Assembly: GCF_001540865.1 (NCBI RefSeq)
Contig: NC_033631.1
Coordinates: 2,483,935 to 2,547,934, forward strand
DNA from: Ananas comosus
Lineage: Eukaryota > Streptophyta > Magnoliopsida > Poales > Bromeliaceae
Direction of reading: 5' to 3'
DNA length: 64,000 bases
Under the pieces are notes generated by a model. The model saw only the letters and a program-made list of their open reading frames with translations. It ran no database searches and was not told the origin of the DNA. A program made the translations under genes and the position numbers. Shown here one piece after another: positions 1-11,475 of this stretch; within the stretch, counting starts at the first letter, position 1; every line of letters starts with the position of its first letter.

Positions 1-346
1 ATCTTAAAAACGACAACAACTCAATAATTTAGAAAAAAAAATAACAAAGATCATATTGAATATAACAGATATATTCATTAACAATTACCAAAAACGCATG
101 CATTATTTAAACACGTACCCTAATTAACACTTTTTACCAACAAGGGCGCATAGGCGCGTACACATATATCATCAAGTAAATCTACATATACTATGAAGCA
201 AATTTACATCCATACTAATCCACCAATTATATAGCATGGAAAAAATCCTAATCATAGGCTGAACTCAAATAATATGAACACATTGATATATGTAAATGCA
301 ACTAGTCGAATATTACAATATAACATACAACAATAACCGGCGATAT
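1..346. other. AT-rich stretch, no feature seen
   Basis: I see no coding frame, repeat or RNA gene that I can support here. It is ordinary AT-rich plant intergenic sequence leading into the tandem repeat at 347. Confidence 0.5.
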
Positions 347-634
347 GAAGGCGGCGCCGACCAAGGCACTCATTGCACAAAGGAAGGCGGCGACGACTAA
401 AGCAGAGATCACACCGAGTCAGGTGGCGGCACCCAAAGCAGATATCACACAGAAAAAGGCGGCAGCAACCAAAATAGACATCGCACAGAGGAAGCCGGCG
501 GCGACGAAGGCAATGATCGCACAGATGGAGGCAGCGGCGACCAAAGCAGAGATCGCACACTGGAAGGCGGCGGCGACCAAGGCAGTGATTGCACAGAGGA
601 AGGCGGCGACGACAAGGCAGTGATCGCACAGAGG
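347..634. repeat. 36-bp imperfect tandem repeat, about 8 units
   Basis: Eight head-to-tail units start at 347, 383, 419, 455, 491, 527, 563 and 599. The core reads GAAGGCGGCGRCGACCAAGG and is followed by a segment ending in GCACAGAG. The 36-bp period is 12 codons, so long frames stay open on both strands: a KAAATKAxIAQR-type 12-mer on plus and a RRRLPLCD-type 12-mer on minus. No start context, splice signal or known family argues that either is translated. A minisatellite, or a degraded repeat of a once-coding sequence, is equally possible. Confidence 0.8.
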
Positions 635-678
635 AAGGGGCTTAGAACGAAGTTTGGATCTGGTACAAGATAGGGGAT

Positions 679-1200
679 TTGGGGCGGCGACCAAACCTCA
701 GATCTAGGCTACGCACAGAGGAAGGTAGGGGTTTCTCCCCAAAGCCGAGGAAGGCGGCAGTTTCTCCCCAAACACGAGGAAGGCGGCGGGTTTCCAGCGA
801 CGACGAAGAAGGCGAAAAGAAGAATAAGGGCCCGGGGGTTCCAAAGATAGAGAAGAAGGCGAAGAGACGATGCCCTGGCCACCGGGGTCCTCAGATCGGG
901 GATTTCCAGTGACGGCGAAGAAGGCGAAGCCTAGATCTGAGAAGGGCAAGGGGATTCCAAAGATGGAGCTTCCTCAGATCTAGGGTTTGCGGCGACGGCG
1001 AAGATGGCGAAGAGAGGAACAAGGGCGCGGGGGTTCCACAGATGGAAAAGAAGGCGACGAAGGGAGAAGGAAGCGGGGGCGAAAGTATGGCGGCGGGGTT
1101 CCAGAGATGGAGAAGAAGACGACAAAGGGAGGGAGCTACACGTTTTTTCCAGAGATGCCCCTGGTACAAAATGTGAGGATAGCCTTGTTCCAACCCGGGG
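679..1200. repeat. GC-rich purine-biased imperfect repeat block
   Basis: The block repeats a module around GGGGTTCCAxAGATGGA followed by GAAGAAGGCGA several times with variable spacing. It is much more GC-rich than its surroundings and ends at the hairpin at 1201. A similar arrangement, a GA-rich gene-like stretch followed by an AACGGGTTAT hairpin, recurs at 22.5-22.9 kb. Both may therefore be internal parts of one transposon family. No protein family is recognised. Confidence 0.5.
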
Positions 1201-1289
1201 TGGGAACAACAGTTTCCACCCTTAACGGGTTATACCTGGTATAACCCGTTAACAGGTATAACCCGTTAAGGGTGGAACTGCTGTTCCCA
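1201..1289. repeat. Inverted-repeat hairpin with AACGGGTTATACCT core
   Basis: Arms 1201-1237 and about 1254-1289 are reverse complements, with one mismatch and one indel. The inner arm reads CCCTTAACGGGTTATACCT. The same AACGGGTTAT core occurs in the perfect palindrome at 22756-22793. In both places a TTTGGGT-AAGTAGGATAA-like segment follows, typical of a foldback or MITE end. Confidence 0.7.
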
Positions 1290-1423
1290 TCCCTAACAAA
1301 TTGTGTTTGGGTACAAGATAGGAGGATAAGCCCCTTATCCCATTTTGTCAGATCAAACAGGATGACAAGGTACCTTTTTATTTTTATTTTATTTTATTTT
1401 TACTCTTTTCTATACTTTCCAAA

Positions 1424-1508
1424 CACATATATATATATATATATATATATAGTATATAGTATATAATATATATAATATAGTTATTAAATATATATATATA
1501 TATATTAT
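1424..1508. repeat. TA-rich microsatellite
   Basis: Runs of (TA)n interrupted by short AT-only spacers, seen directly. Confidence 0.85.
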
Positions 1509-1574
1509 TTTTAAAAGATCAAAATATAACTTATTGTATAAAACATCACAATATACAATATATAGTATAAAAAA

Positions 1575-1989
1575 GGGTTAATTCCATACAGATCCCTGTA
1601 AATATAGTTAATTGCAAATAATCTCTATAAAGTTCAAGTTTTATATATTATCCCTACAAAAGTCCCAAAATTTTCAAATATATCCCTCTAGTTTGTTACC
1701 GTTAAAGCACTATCTATTTTATAAGTGAAATGATCTTTTTGTCATCACAAATATGTCCTTCCAAAAATTTCAACTGTTAATTAAAGAGAGATAAAATGTC
1801 AATTCACCTCATTAACTAATTAGGGTTAAGTATTTAACTTATGGTTAATTAAGTTTTTCTAACGGATTCTAATGGTAGGGACATATTTAAAAACATCAGG
1901 ACTTTTATAGGGACAATATATAAAAGTTGAACTTTATAGAGATATATTTGCAATTCACTATATTTGTAGTAACTTGTATGCAATTAACG
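1575..1989. mobile_element. Foldback MITE, superfamily not assigned
   Basis: About 415 bp whose two halves are imperfect reverse complements. The left end is GGTTAATTCCATACAGATCC; the right end, read in reverse, starts GCGTTAATTGCATACAAG. Shared internal blocks include CTCTATAAAGTTCAA and ATATATTATCCCTA-like segments. No coding capacity. The ends are not exact enough to name a target duplication or superfamily. Confidence 0.7.
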
Positions 1990-2309
1990 CTAAAAAATAA
2001 TATTAGAAGAAATTAGTGTCAGCGTTCTAGTAGCAAAGAAAACAAAAAAGTGAACAATTTTTTTATTTTTTAAATTTTTTTTAAAAAAACTTATATATGC
2101 AAGTACCCGTGGGTACTCGTGGATTGCCCAAAATATCTGCAAGGTCTGGCACTCACCCATTTTATTTATAATTTTTTTAGATAAGAAAAATTAATATCCA
2201 TATCCGCAAATTTATGGATAATCCCTGAGTATCCGCGAGTACGGATTGAGATTGACAGATCTAACCTAAGATTTTTTTTGGGAAAAAATCTTAACTGTAG
2301 AATATTGTA

Positions 2310-2601
2310 AGTTTGCTATTCAATTTTTTAGAATTTTAAATCTTTTAGAATTTTAATTTTATTATCCAATCTTTTAATTTGTTTGATTTGACTTAATACA
2401 ATGATACTTTAATTTCAAAATGTGAATCTGTCATTTATCTTTACAAGTATTTTAGTATAGTTCATGTAATTCTCACAAATATAAATTCCTTAAAGTGAGA
2501 ACTTATCTCAAATTTTGAAGTTAAAATACCATTAATTGATTCAAATGAAACAAATTCAAAGACTGTATGATGAAATCATAATTTTTAAAATGGAGAGGTA
2601 G
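2310..2601. repeat. Dispersed repeat R1, copy a
   Basis: About 290 bp sharing an ordered set of blocks with copies at 4725-4975, 46975-47259 and 52770-53090. The blocks are CAATCTTTTAATTTGTTTGATT, a GTGAGAATT-type block, TGTAAAGATAA and AAATTTTGAAGTTAAAATACC or their close variants. It is non-coding and AT-rich. A solo LTR is inserted at its right end, and MULE-B sits in copy c, so R1 is an older resident repeat. Confidence 0.6.
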
Positions 2602-4623
2602 TGTAGTATCCCTAGAGTTTAGCTGTCGGAATGACTGCAGCATCAGTGGCTTATTGATACATCTGTAGAGTGTCGGGACGAGCCGGAGTCGTTTTGGCGC
2701 GAAATGGACGCAAAAACGGACTCAGTGCTGTGCGAGTTTGGAGTTCTGACACTGAAATCTGCAAACTGCAGGGTTTTGAGTGTTGTGTACCGGTACCTGA
2801 GTGGGGTACCGGTACCCCAGAAGGTTACCTGAATGGGTGCTCTCGGGTTTGTGAGGCTTTGTGTTGAGTTCCGGTACCTTAGTCGGTGAGTACCGGTACT
2901 GGGACTGGGTACCGGTACTGCATCGGGCTAATACCAGTACACAGTATTAAAAAAAATCTAGCTGTCTAGCGCTCGAGTTTGCTGTCTGAGTGCCGGGTAT
3001 CGATACCCCAAATTGAGTATCGGAACTCAATCCGGCAGATTGAGTTGGTGAAGGGTCTTTTGGTAATTTTTGTTGCTGATATTATCCCCCACCGACCCAG
3101 CCAGAATTATCTGTGTTGGAGCTTGGAGAAACATGCAGGCTTCTCCTCTTTCTCTCTCTAGCTTCCATTCCTAAGTTCTATGGGAATTTGAGGAATGATC
3201 TCTTTATTATTCTTCTTTTCTTTGGAGGATTGTTCATGCACCTTGGTTGATTTCGTTTGAGGTTGATCTAGCACGAGGCTTCTCCTATCGACTTTTAGCC
3301 AGTGTTGGACGTGCATTTGAGGTGGGTTGGTATTGTCCGAAGCCTTCGGAATGCCTCCTAAGTATATGAAACCCCAGCATGTGTAGTTTTATTTATAATC
3401 ATCCTGTTTATAGCTCAAACTGTAGATTTGCATGTTATAGATGTAATCTAAGTGTTATAACATGTTTAGCTAATTTATGATGATTATTATCTGCTGACTT
3501 GGGATTGACTTAAGGGATAACTTATTAAATCTACACCTGTCACTTTTCAAAAAGTTATCAGATTTAGTTTCAGAAGCTGACTTTTCTTTTGTATCACCGC
3601 TGTTAGTGCGTCATGGATACTTAAATTAGTGTAGGTTGAGATTACGCTCGTGCTGAGGGGCCTAGCTCGTTATTACAGCAGAGTTAGGCTGTTTTGTACA
3701 GTCAGGTGTTGTCCAGCTCGACGGTGGACCCAGATTCTTACATCTTATATCAGATTGTGCAGAGGGCACGTGAACCTTAGTTGTTAGACCAGTTTGACCT
3801 ATTTGTACGGATTATAACCTGTGTGAGCCTGATTGAGCTCGGCAGAGACACGCTTGCATACTTGTTTGGGTAGCGCCCACAAGTGCCACTCCGAAGTGAG
3901 GCTTTTCTTGCGTTGATGTCGCAGTAGTCCTGTTTGGGCGGTTTTCTTAGACCGGCCACCCCCGTGGGTGGTGTGCGGTGTAGTTTGGGTACAGGCTGGA
4001 CTGGCCAGTTGGCGGTTCCTTGAGATTGGGTCAATTGTGATTGGTTGTAGCTAGTGATGCATTCATAAGTCTACGGAAAGCATGGTTTGGATAGTTATAG
4101 TATAGTGACATTTAGTTGTAGAGTTTCTTTCTGTTTATTTACCTATCAGCTGAATACCCATATTGTAGACTTAGTGGGTAGGCCGTTGGGGTCGGTAACG
4201 GTACCCACTGAGGGCTACTCTGTTTTAGTAGTAGTTCTCATACCCATTGTGCCACTTTTTCTTACAGAGTCTTCGACTGCTGCTACTGCTGCTGTTTCTG
4301 ATTGAGATAAGGGAGTCGCGAGCTAGATCCCTATCTACCCGGTCACCATATTAGAGGAGTTCCTATCAGAGATAGTTTTTGGTTGTACCATGTACATATT
4401 GTGGTTTTAGTTTCATTCTGAGAGATGGTTGTGTTTTGGAACGTGTATGTACAGTGGGTTTTTTTTATGGTATATATATGTTTCAGTTTTAGCAGCTCTG
4501 TACTCCTGTTATAGCTTCTATCCATTTGCAGGTACAGCTATCACTTCGTATACAAGAAAAATTCTTATGTGTACGGCGGATCTGTTGGTGAGCCCGAAAA
4601 ACGTAGTAATCCGGGGCGTGACA
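2602..4623 (+). mobile_element. Solo LTR, family A copy 1
   Basis: A 2022-bp sequence beginning TGTAGTATCCC and ending GGGGCGTGACA, flanked by the perfect 5-bp duplication GGTAG (2597-2601 and 4624-4628). No internal domain, PBS or second LTR is present, so unequal recombination has probably reduced it to one LTR. Its U3-like part (about 2780-2930) carries at least four copies of the palindromic decamer GTACCGGTAC. Related LTRs lie on the minus strand at 49967-51969 and 61466-63764. Its length and TG...CA ends suit large plant Ty3/gypsy LTRs, but the superfamily is an inference. Confidence 0.88.
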
Positions 4624-4724
4624 GGTAGGTGACCCAAAATAGTCCATAATTAAGGTGAGTTCTGTACGTTTTTTTCTTTTTTTAATAGAAATGTGTAAAA
4701 GTTTTCCCAACTACAAGCTATTTT

Positions 4725-4975
4725 AATTTGTCCATCTAATCTTTCAAAATTTTAATTTTACTATCTTATTTTAAATTTATTAAATTTAAGTCGTTGATAG
4801 CTATTTCAATATAAAATTTAAACTAATTGTTAATTTTAGTGAATTTACAGTTATATAAACTACATAAAATATATAAATTAATCTGTAAAGATAAGCAATT
4901 GCATTCAAATTTTGAAATTAAAAATTCACTAACTAACTAAAATCAAATAAACTAAAAAACTATGTTGCAAAATTA
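4725..4975. repeat. Dispersed repeat R1, copy b
   Basis: Shares the R1 block order (CAAAATTTTAATTTTACTATC, TGTAAAGATAAGCAATT, TTGAAATTAAAAATTCACTAACT) with the other three copies. Non-coding. Confidence 0.55.
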
Positions 4976-5009
4976 ATTTTTTTTAAAATTAGATAATTAG
5001 ATCCGATCG

Positions 5010-5873
5010 ATGAAGGCTTTTGAAAACCTAAATGTAGCTCTACTGGTGAAATATTGGAGGTTCCTCTTGGAAAAAACTTATCAGTGGGGTCCCTTATTGA
5101 AGGTGTTTACTACTCCCCGAGGAGACTGCTTGGACCTTACAGTGGCGGCGAAGTGTTTTAGCGACTACGACTCTTTTTATGTGTGGAGTAACATACTCAA
5201 TTGGAGATGGGCACAATCTAAATTGTTTCTGGTTAACTCACTCTATAACTTTCTGCAAGACGAGGGAGTCAATGCCAGAAGTTTTGTTCAGCTGTGGGAG
5301 ATAAGAATCCCGCTGAAAGTTAAAATTTTTGTATAGCTAGTTCTGAAACGAGAGGTGCTGATGGTGGATAATCTTCTAAAAAGAGGTTGGCGTGGTGAGG
5401 AGGGCTGTGTCCTATGTATGGATAAGCGTGAGACGGCCGACCATCTTAAATTACAAGACTGCTGTTGGAGGACCAATTGGCTAATAAAATGCCTCTTGCT
5501 TAACTGCATTTCAGTGGGTAGGCTTTGAGCAAATTGACTAATAAAATGTCTCTACTTTACTGCATTTCAATGATAGGCTTAGGGAGGTGAGCAGACTCAA
5601 GGTAGTGCTTTAAAGGGTTAGGGAGTTAGCGACAATTGCCTTTTTGTGGTAACCTATTTGGTTAGAGCAGAATAGAAGAATTTTCGCAAAAAAAAAAAGC
5701 ACGCAAGTCAAATGATGGCGAAGATCGGCTCTCTTAGAAACCTGTGGAACCTTTGCTATGTTATATAGTTTATTTTTTTTTCTGAGGCCCGATTCTCTCA
5801 ATCTATAGCTTAATTCAGCTTCCAAATGAATAAAGCAGTAGCGTGCTATCTTTTTCTCAAAAAAAAAAAAAAA
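5010..5873 (+). pseudogene. 3' fragment of a LINE with zf-RVT-like domain and poly(A) tail
   Basis: The open frame 5010-5336 encodes 108 residues ending in LWEIRIPLKVKIFV. It resembles the zinc-binding C-terminal (zf-RVT) region downstream of plant LINE reverse transcriptases. The frame stops at a TAG where the family has tryptophan, then continues as LVLKREVLMVDNLLKRGW and a GCVLCMDKRETADHL segment with the CxxC...H pattern. Frame is then lost. The element ends in AATAAAGCAGTAGCGTGCTA, TCTTTTTCTC and a run of A (about 5859-5873). It is 5'-truncated and dead. A similar tail occurs in reverse near 53.7 kb and, diverged, on the SINE at 18.8 kb. Confidence 0.75.
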
Positions 5874-6246
5874 GAATTAGAGAATATTTTATCAAGAAAA
5901 GAACATTCTTTTGGATTGCAAAATGTGGCGTTAAATAAGTAGAAGATATTGTTAAATACTAAAAAGAACATACTTGAATCAAACTAACCTTAGTGAAATC
6001 GACACAGTATTACGCACTATACCAGATAAAGGACTAATGTACACCAAAAAACAGAAATAAAAAAAAAACCATTATCCTGCACTCAATTGGAGGCATGTAC
6101 TCTTGGCTCAGTTAAAGGCTAATATTCTTTGATGCAAAAATGAAAAAGAAACGATTACTGCGATGAATTTTGGGAGCTACTATTTGTATCCAGCTGCTTA
6201 TTTGTTTCCTTTTTTTCTTCGACTAAAATTGATGATTTCGCCACAT
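5874..6246. other. Intergenic flank of MULE-A, nothing seen
   Basis: AT-rich sequence without a supported feature between the LINE tail and the left end of MULE-A. Confidence 0.5.
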
Positions 6247-6255
6247 TTAGTAGAG
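6247..6255. repeat. Probable target-site duplication of MULE-A, left copy
   Basis: TTAGTAGAG here and TTAATCGAG at 16985-16993 match at 7 of 9 positions. MULEs make 9-bp duplications; two later substitutions would explain the mismatch. Confidence 0.5.
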
Positions 6256-6569
6256 GGCCAATTTGCATAAAAAATTTACTTATTTTGGGCTTTTGCAAAA
6301 TCGAGTCACCTTTTTTGTTTTTGCAGATTCGGTCCGCTTTTTCCGCCGCCTGACCAAAATGCCCCTCCTATACAACAGCCTCCCGCGTATTCCTCAGCGT
6401 ATTGCTCAACAGACGTATAATACCATGACGTACTTTAAATGCGCCGCGTCTGCTTTACGCAACCCAACCTCCCTCGCTCATTACTCGGAACTCGGACCAC
6501 ATCCGCCCCCGCTATTCGCCGGCCCCGCTGTTTCCTGGTCGGCTTTAAGACTTTACGAAATTTTCTAAA

Positions 6570-6790
6570 GCTATTGAGAAATACTGCGCCCCCCGCAACA
6601 GGGATAATAGTGCAACGCGAAGGAGCTACGAAAGGAGAAATGGTGCAACCGCCCACTATAACAGTGCATTCGTAGCCTCGTTCCAGTGCAACCAATCCAT
6701 AACAGTCAAAATTTTACTTATTTCATTTTTTAATGTAATATTAAGCTAATAGTGCAAATGAAAGAACATGGTGACGTCGAATATAGCGGT
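6570..6790. repeat. Subterminal module of MULE-A, copy 1
   Basis: The module contains, in order, GGGATAATAGTGCAACGCGA, AATGGTGCAACC, ATAACAGTGCATTCG, a CGTTCCAGTGCAACC block and CAGTCAAAATTTTACTT. Versions recur at 7910-8045, in the spacer 11490-11680, and mirrored in the right arm at about 15200-15330 and 16450-16640. Repeated AGTGCAA words in subterminal DNA could be transposase-binding sites; that role is inferred. Confidence 0.65.
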
Positions 6791-7239
6791 GTGGAGTAGG
6801 AGGAGGCTCCACCGCCTCTTTATTGCCGCCGCCGCCGTGGCGCTATACCTCCGCTCGCTAGGGATAATAGTGCAATTCCTTATTAAGGTTTTCCAGGCTA
6901 GGTGATAACATAAACATAATAGTGCAAAAAAATCTGAAATTAATATTATAATATGAAGTAACAGTGCAACAATGTTTGGTAAAAAAGAGTAACTTGTAAA
7001 TAATGTAACAAATTCGTAAGGAGTACATTAATCTGTGAACAAGAATTACATTATCTGTAAAGCCGATTACACCATTTTATAGTACTTAACAAAAGACAAA
7101 CAGGATTTTATCACAATGCAACCTTCTATTACATCAACTATAACAATCTCTTCATAAGATTAATTATGTAATCATCGAAGTTTATCTGCAAATCCACAAT
7201 CACATAGCCGACGCAAACAGGTATTGGCCAAAGGAGACT

Positions 7240-7507
7240 GCTAGGAGGAGGAGGAGGCTCGATCGGAAGGGTACGATCGATCCAGCAACGAGGCGTTAAG
7301 GTTGATTCGCACTATCTGGAATGTTTTATTTGCTTTGGGCAATTTGGAGCTCCGCTCTACCATGAAACAGACAGTACAAACAGAAAAATATTAGAATCCA
7401 ACGATAAGAATAAAAATCTGCAAGAAATTAAAAAACTGCATGAGAGGATAGCCAATGAGCTCCTAGCAAATAAAACACTCCAGATAGTGCGAATCTTCTC
7501 TACGTAA
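7240..7507 (+). CDS. Small second open frame in MULE-A left arm, unknown product
   Basis: A frame without a clear ATG stays open to a stop at 7507 and includes ECFICFGQFGAPL, then an acidic and lysine-rich stretch ending IVRIFST. The same frame is open in the right arm (15726-15917, minus) with few changes. It points towards the transposase gene, the convergent arrangement of mudrA and mudrB in maize MuDR. I see no similarity that makes it mudrB. It may be a captured host exon or a spliced second gene; the CxxC is the only motif. Confidence 0.35.
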
Positions 7508-8139
7508 AGCCGAGGAGGTTAAAACAAGGCCAATATTTGTGAACGAGTCGAAGGCGGCAAACGGCGTTCCCCGTAGGAGGGGAAGCGCTGCTGCGGAGGG
7601 GAAGCGCTGCACTTCCTCTTACCGGGAATGGCGTTGTCGTCTTCACTTCTTTCACGAACACCACTGTCTCCGTAATTGGGAATGCATCTAAAGAACCGAT
7701 ATTTAAACAAAATGAATCGTCACCTCACCAACCCACCGGTGCCTCTTCGACTGACCTAATAAATTATAAACCCGATAGCAAATACTAACGTGTACGTTAT
7801 AGCGTCTCTTCAGCGCTCAAAGAGATACACCGGTGGGTATATCGAAACTGTCTTGAGAAGATAAACCGACTATTCAGATGCCGTGTCGAATTAGCCTCTG
7901 TGCGCCAGGGATAATAGTGCAACGGGAATGTTCTACTGCAATAGAAATGGTGCAATTATCGCTATAACAGTGCATCCGTTGGCTCGTTTCAGTGCAACCT
8001 CACTTAACCAGTAAAAATTTTGAGAACCTCGTTACACTTTTTTAAATATGTTGAACTGTTATCCTCTATTTTATACTATTACAAAAATTTACTTAATCAA
8101 ATTATCTATATGTTCACTATTAACATTAGCCTTGAACTA

Positions 8140-11100
8140 TTACAATAAAACGTATGGATTTTTCGATATTTCCTGCGGTGCGCCCGCGGATGTCGTCGCG
8201 GGCGGCTGGTTTGCTCTAGCCACAGGAGGGTTCTTGCATGACCTTTTGTTGTGCCCCCATCTCTGGCAATTCCGGCACCGCTTTTTTATTAAGCCGTTAG
8301 CAATAGACTCTCGCCGCGAAACCTTTCTTCTGCCCGGTTGTATGCGGACGTTTGGCTGCCGCGGCGGAACAACGTTACTTGGTATTGCAGGCCATTGCTC
8401 TTTGCCTCTGGTGGGGGGGACGCAATCGTTGTAGGTTGCACAATAAGTCGAGGTTTTAAACCAGTCCTCGACAAAATCATACGGATCTCGTAGCCTAAAT
8501 GAAATTGCTGCCATGGCGTGATTACATGGAATGCCGTCAATGTCCCATCGCTTGCAGGAACATGTCTTTTTGGACAGATGCACAACATCCGTACGGTCAG
8601 CTGCAATTACCTAGAAAACAACAAGCCAGTCCAAAGGGTGGAACAAATAGTGTAATGACTATATGTAACCGATTGATAAGTAGTATAAGATACCTGAAAG
8701 AGGACATCGGTCAAAGGATTCAGTGTGTAAAAGCGGGACGTTTCCCTCGAGCTCCCTAAAATCTTTTCTGCATAGGATGTTACTACACTGGTAATATTCT
8801 CCCCATTATTTTTTCTCTGGTAAAAATAACAAGCTGTCTTCTTTCGTGTTTCCTCCACAAGGTAGGTAATTGGAAGGCTCTTTAAATGTCGAATTACACT
8901 ATTTATCGTCTCGGCACAGTTGGAAGTGAGCATTGAATAACGCCTTCCCAGAAAGCAATGGGTAGCCCACCTATGCCGAGGAAGCTTGACCACATACTTG
9001 TACTGTTCGGAGTTCAACTCCTTCATCTTTTCCATGTGTTCGTTGAACTTCGTGACAGTATATGCACGGGCCGCAGCCCAAAATCTTCTCCACGCAGGTG
9101 TATTGTTTGGCGCGTGCGGGAGATTGGTAGACAGATGGTAAATGCAACAACCATGAGCTGCATCCGGAAAAACATCGAATACAGCATCAATCAATCCTTT
9201 TTGGTGGTCGGAAATAATAGTAAGTATACTATTTGCTCTGCTGGAGTCGCGATCACCAACGACGCCATCCCGTAACTGTTCTAGAAATCAGTGTCAGGAA
9301 TAGCGATTTTTACCTTCAACAACTGCCCACGCCAATGGCAATATGCAGTTATTCCCATCAATACATGACGCCGTCAGCAGACAACCTCTAAACTTACCAG
9401 TTAGGAAAGTTCCTGGAAGAATAAGAAATCGTGTATATATTAATATATAATCATGCAAAAAATTATATTACATTCATGAATTTATTATATAATAGTGCAA
9501 CATAGTAAAATAATGATGTGACAGTGGCGTAATAGTGCAATAACGTACCATCCAGACCAATCAGCGGCCTGTAGTGCTTCCTGAATGCTCAAATCGCTGC
9601 ACCGAATGCCCAGAAAAAACGGTGAAAATGACCCTCGTCCTGGTAAAGTAATTGGAGACATGTTTCCGCATCTCGACTCCTCAACTCTTGCATGTGTGAG
9701 GAAAGTAGAGCGAACGAGCCCTCGAAATCGCCGCGCATCTCTTGAAGGACCAATTCTCTGGCTCGGTAGGCTTTCCAGTATGAAATTTTTACGCCGTGCT
9801 GTCGAAGAATCTCGGTCTGAACCATCTTCGGCGTATATTTCTCGTTTGCCACCACCTGCTCCTTAACAAATGCTGCTATAAAAGCCGCATCGCAATTCCT
9901 GTGGCCCAATCCCCCTATTGCCCTGTTACAAGTGTGTTGCGAATCAAATTTCTTCACCCACAATTGAGCAATTCTCGGTACTTGACGCGCCTTTATTTTC
10001 CAAGGACAATCTAAGACACGGCATCGTGCGGTTATCTTATGGTCGTTGTATTTCGTCGATGCGTACTCAAAACCTCTTTTCATTGCGTATGTTTTGAGAG
10101 CTCGTTTGAAGTTGCCTTGCGTCTTATAGAGCTAGCCCTCGTGGACATCGTCCGCATCTGCGACGTCAACAACTGACTCCATCGTAGAGCTGTTTACAAT
10201 GAGGTTTTCTTCAGGCTCGTCGTCGCGAAATTGTTCAGCAGTAAGTCCCACTGTATCGCCTTGCCGCAACGGAAGGACATCCATGGCGCTGTATGTCCGT
10301 TGAGCTTTGTCGGGAGACGTCGAGACGATACAGATGCTAACGTCGGAATCTGACTCGTCTTTCAGATCAGCGATAATAAAACCGTCGTCACTGTCTGCCG
10401 CTTCTGCATCGTCAATGAGAATAGGATGAGAAGATCTGCAGCACAAGTGAAAGCAAGAAGTATATTGTAAATATTAAATAGAACAAGAACCCTTAAGTGT
10501 AAAGTTCATACGATGTAAGAGATTGAAGTAATGATGCAAAATATTACGCGAATTAGTACAGCATAAAAATAATATATAATGAAAAAATTATGTAATAGTG
10601 CAACCGTATAATATATATTGCTTACAGTTGAAAGAGGTAAAATATAATGGCGCAAAAGTGCATTAAGAGTAGTGCAATTGCTTAAAATAAAGAGGTTACA
10701 AGTGCAATAAGGCTCGGTAATGGTGCAAAAGAAATAATAGTGTAACTTACGAGCCAACTATTTCAAAATTTGTCTGCTGAGGAGTAGATGCATTTCCGAA
10801 ACGCCTATTAATCAACAGATCCAGCTGTTCGTCTGTAAGCACTTCGTCTATATCATCGGGATCACAAGTAGCAAATTTTCTCTCGACTAAGTTACTCACA
10901 GCATAAAGCTCCATCAGATACGCGTGGGTTTTATAGAGTCTCCGTATGTTTCCAACATCGTCGTCGTCAACAATGTCGATGAGTTTGCTGAGATTCCCAC
11001 TATAGCAAAGTTTAATTTCAATATTGCAGGATTCCTGTGAAGTATTCATGTACTTGCAGAACATTGCTTGCAGGGATTTAAAATTATCGTCTTGCCTGAT

Positions 11101-11202
11101 GAAATTGAGCCGGCTGGATCCTCCTACATAATTGACAATGCCTCTTTCCTCCTTAAAACACCCATTAAAATTGAAGTGCACTGAAATTTCAGTGTTATCC
11201 AT
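8140..11202 (-). pseudogene. MuDR-type MULE transposase, left-arm copy, inactive
   Basis: Read in minus-strand order. Exon 1 (11202-10751) encodes a PB1-like N-terminal region starting MDNTEISVHFNFNG and ends at a good donor, GTAAGT. The second coding block begins after a CAG acceptor at 10435. It has an acidic segment and the MuDR DNA-binding zinc region (CRVLDCPWKIKARQ ... DSQHTC). Next comes the MULE catalytic domain with a GLDG aspartate, ISDHQKGL, the GCCIYHLSTNL motif and NCAETINSVIRHL. The C-terminus has a SWIM finger (CSCKRWDIDGIPCNH) and a CCHC knuckle (CRNCQRWGHNKRSC), stopping at 8140. Breaks: TAG at 10132-10134 where the right arm has CAG, and TGA codons at two expected tryptophans in the YSWHWFLEQL-like stretch near 9280-9300. 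Introns are rich in AGTGCAA words. Confidence 0.88.
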
Positions 11203-11475
11203 AACTTGTAAGAGTTGAATACAGAAAATTAGCTAAAAGTTATTCAAAAACACTCTTTATATAATATAATCCAGTTAACGTGCATGAGTTGTTAAGTTGT
11301 GCATGGGGCGGGAAATAGTACTTCAGATCCCGCCAAACTTTATTTTTAATCCGTCGGAATTTTTTCCAACCGACGCAAGCCTTGCACCATTTTGGACAGT
11401 TCGACAATGCATATGCGATTATATTGCACTAATTTTGAATTCTGTTACCCGCCGCCGAGCTTTCCTGCCGCCGAG

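Noticed and set aside
347..634. A CRISPR-like array
   Set aside because: The 36-bp units are contiguous imperfect tandem repeats with no spacers, in a plant nuclear context.
8048..8434. A plus-strand gene at the end of the MULE-A left arm
   Set aside because: It is the antisense shadow of the transposase SWIM and knuckle region; the same shadow occurs in the right arm.
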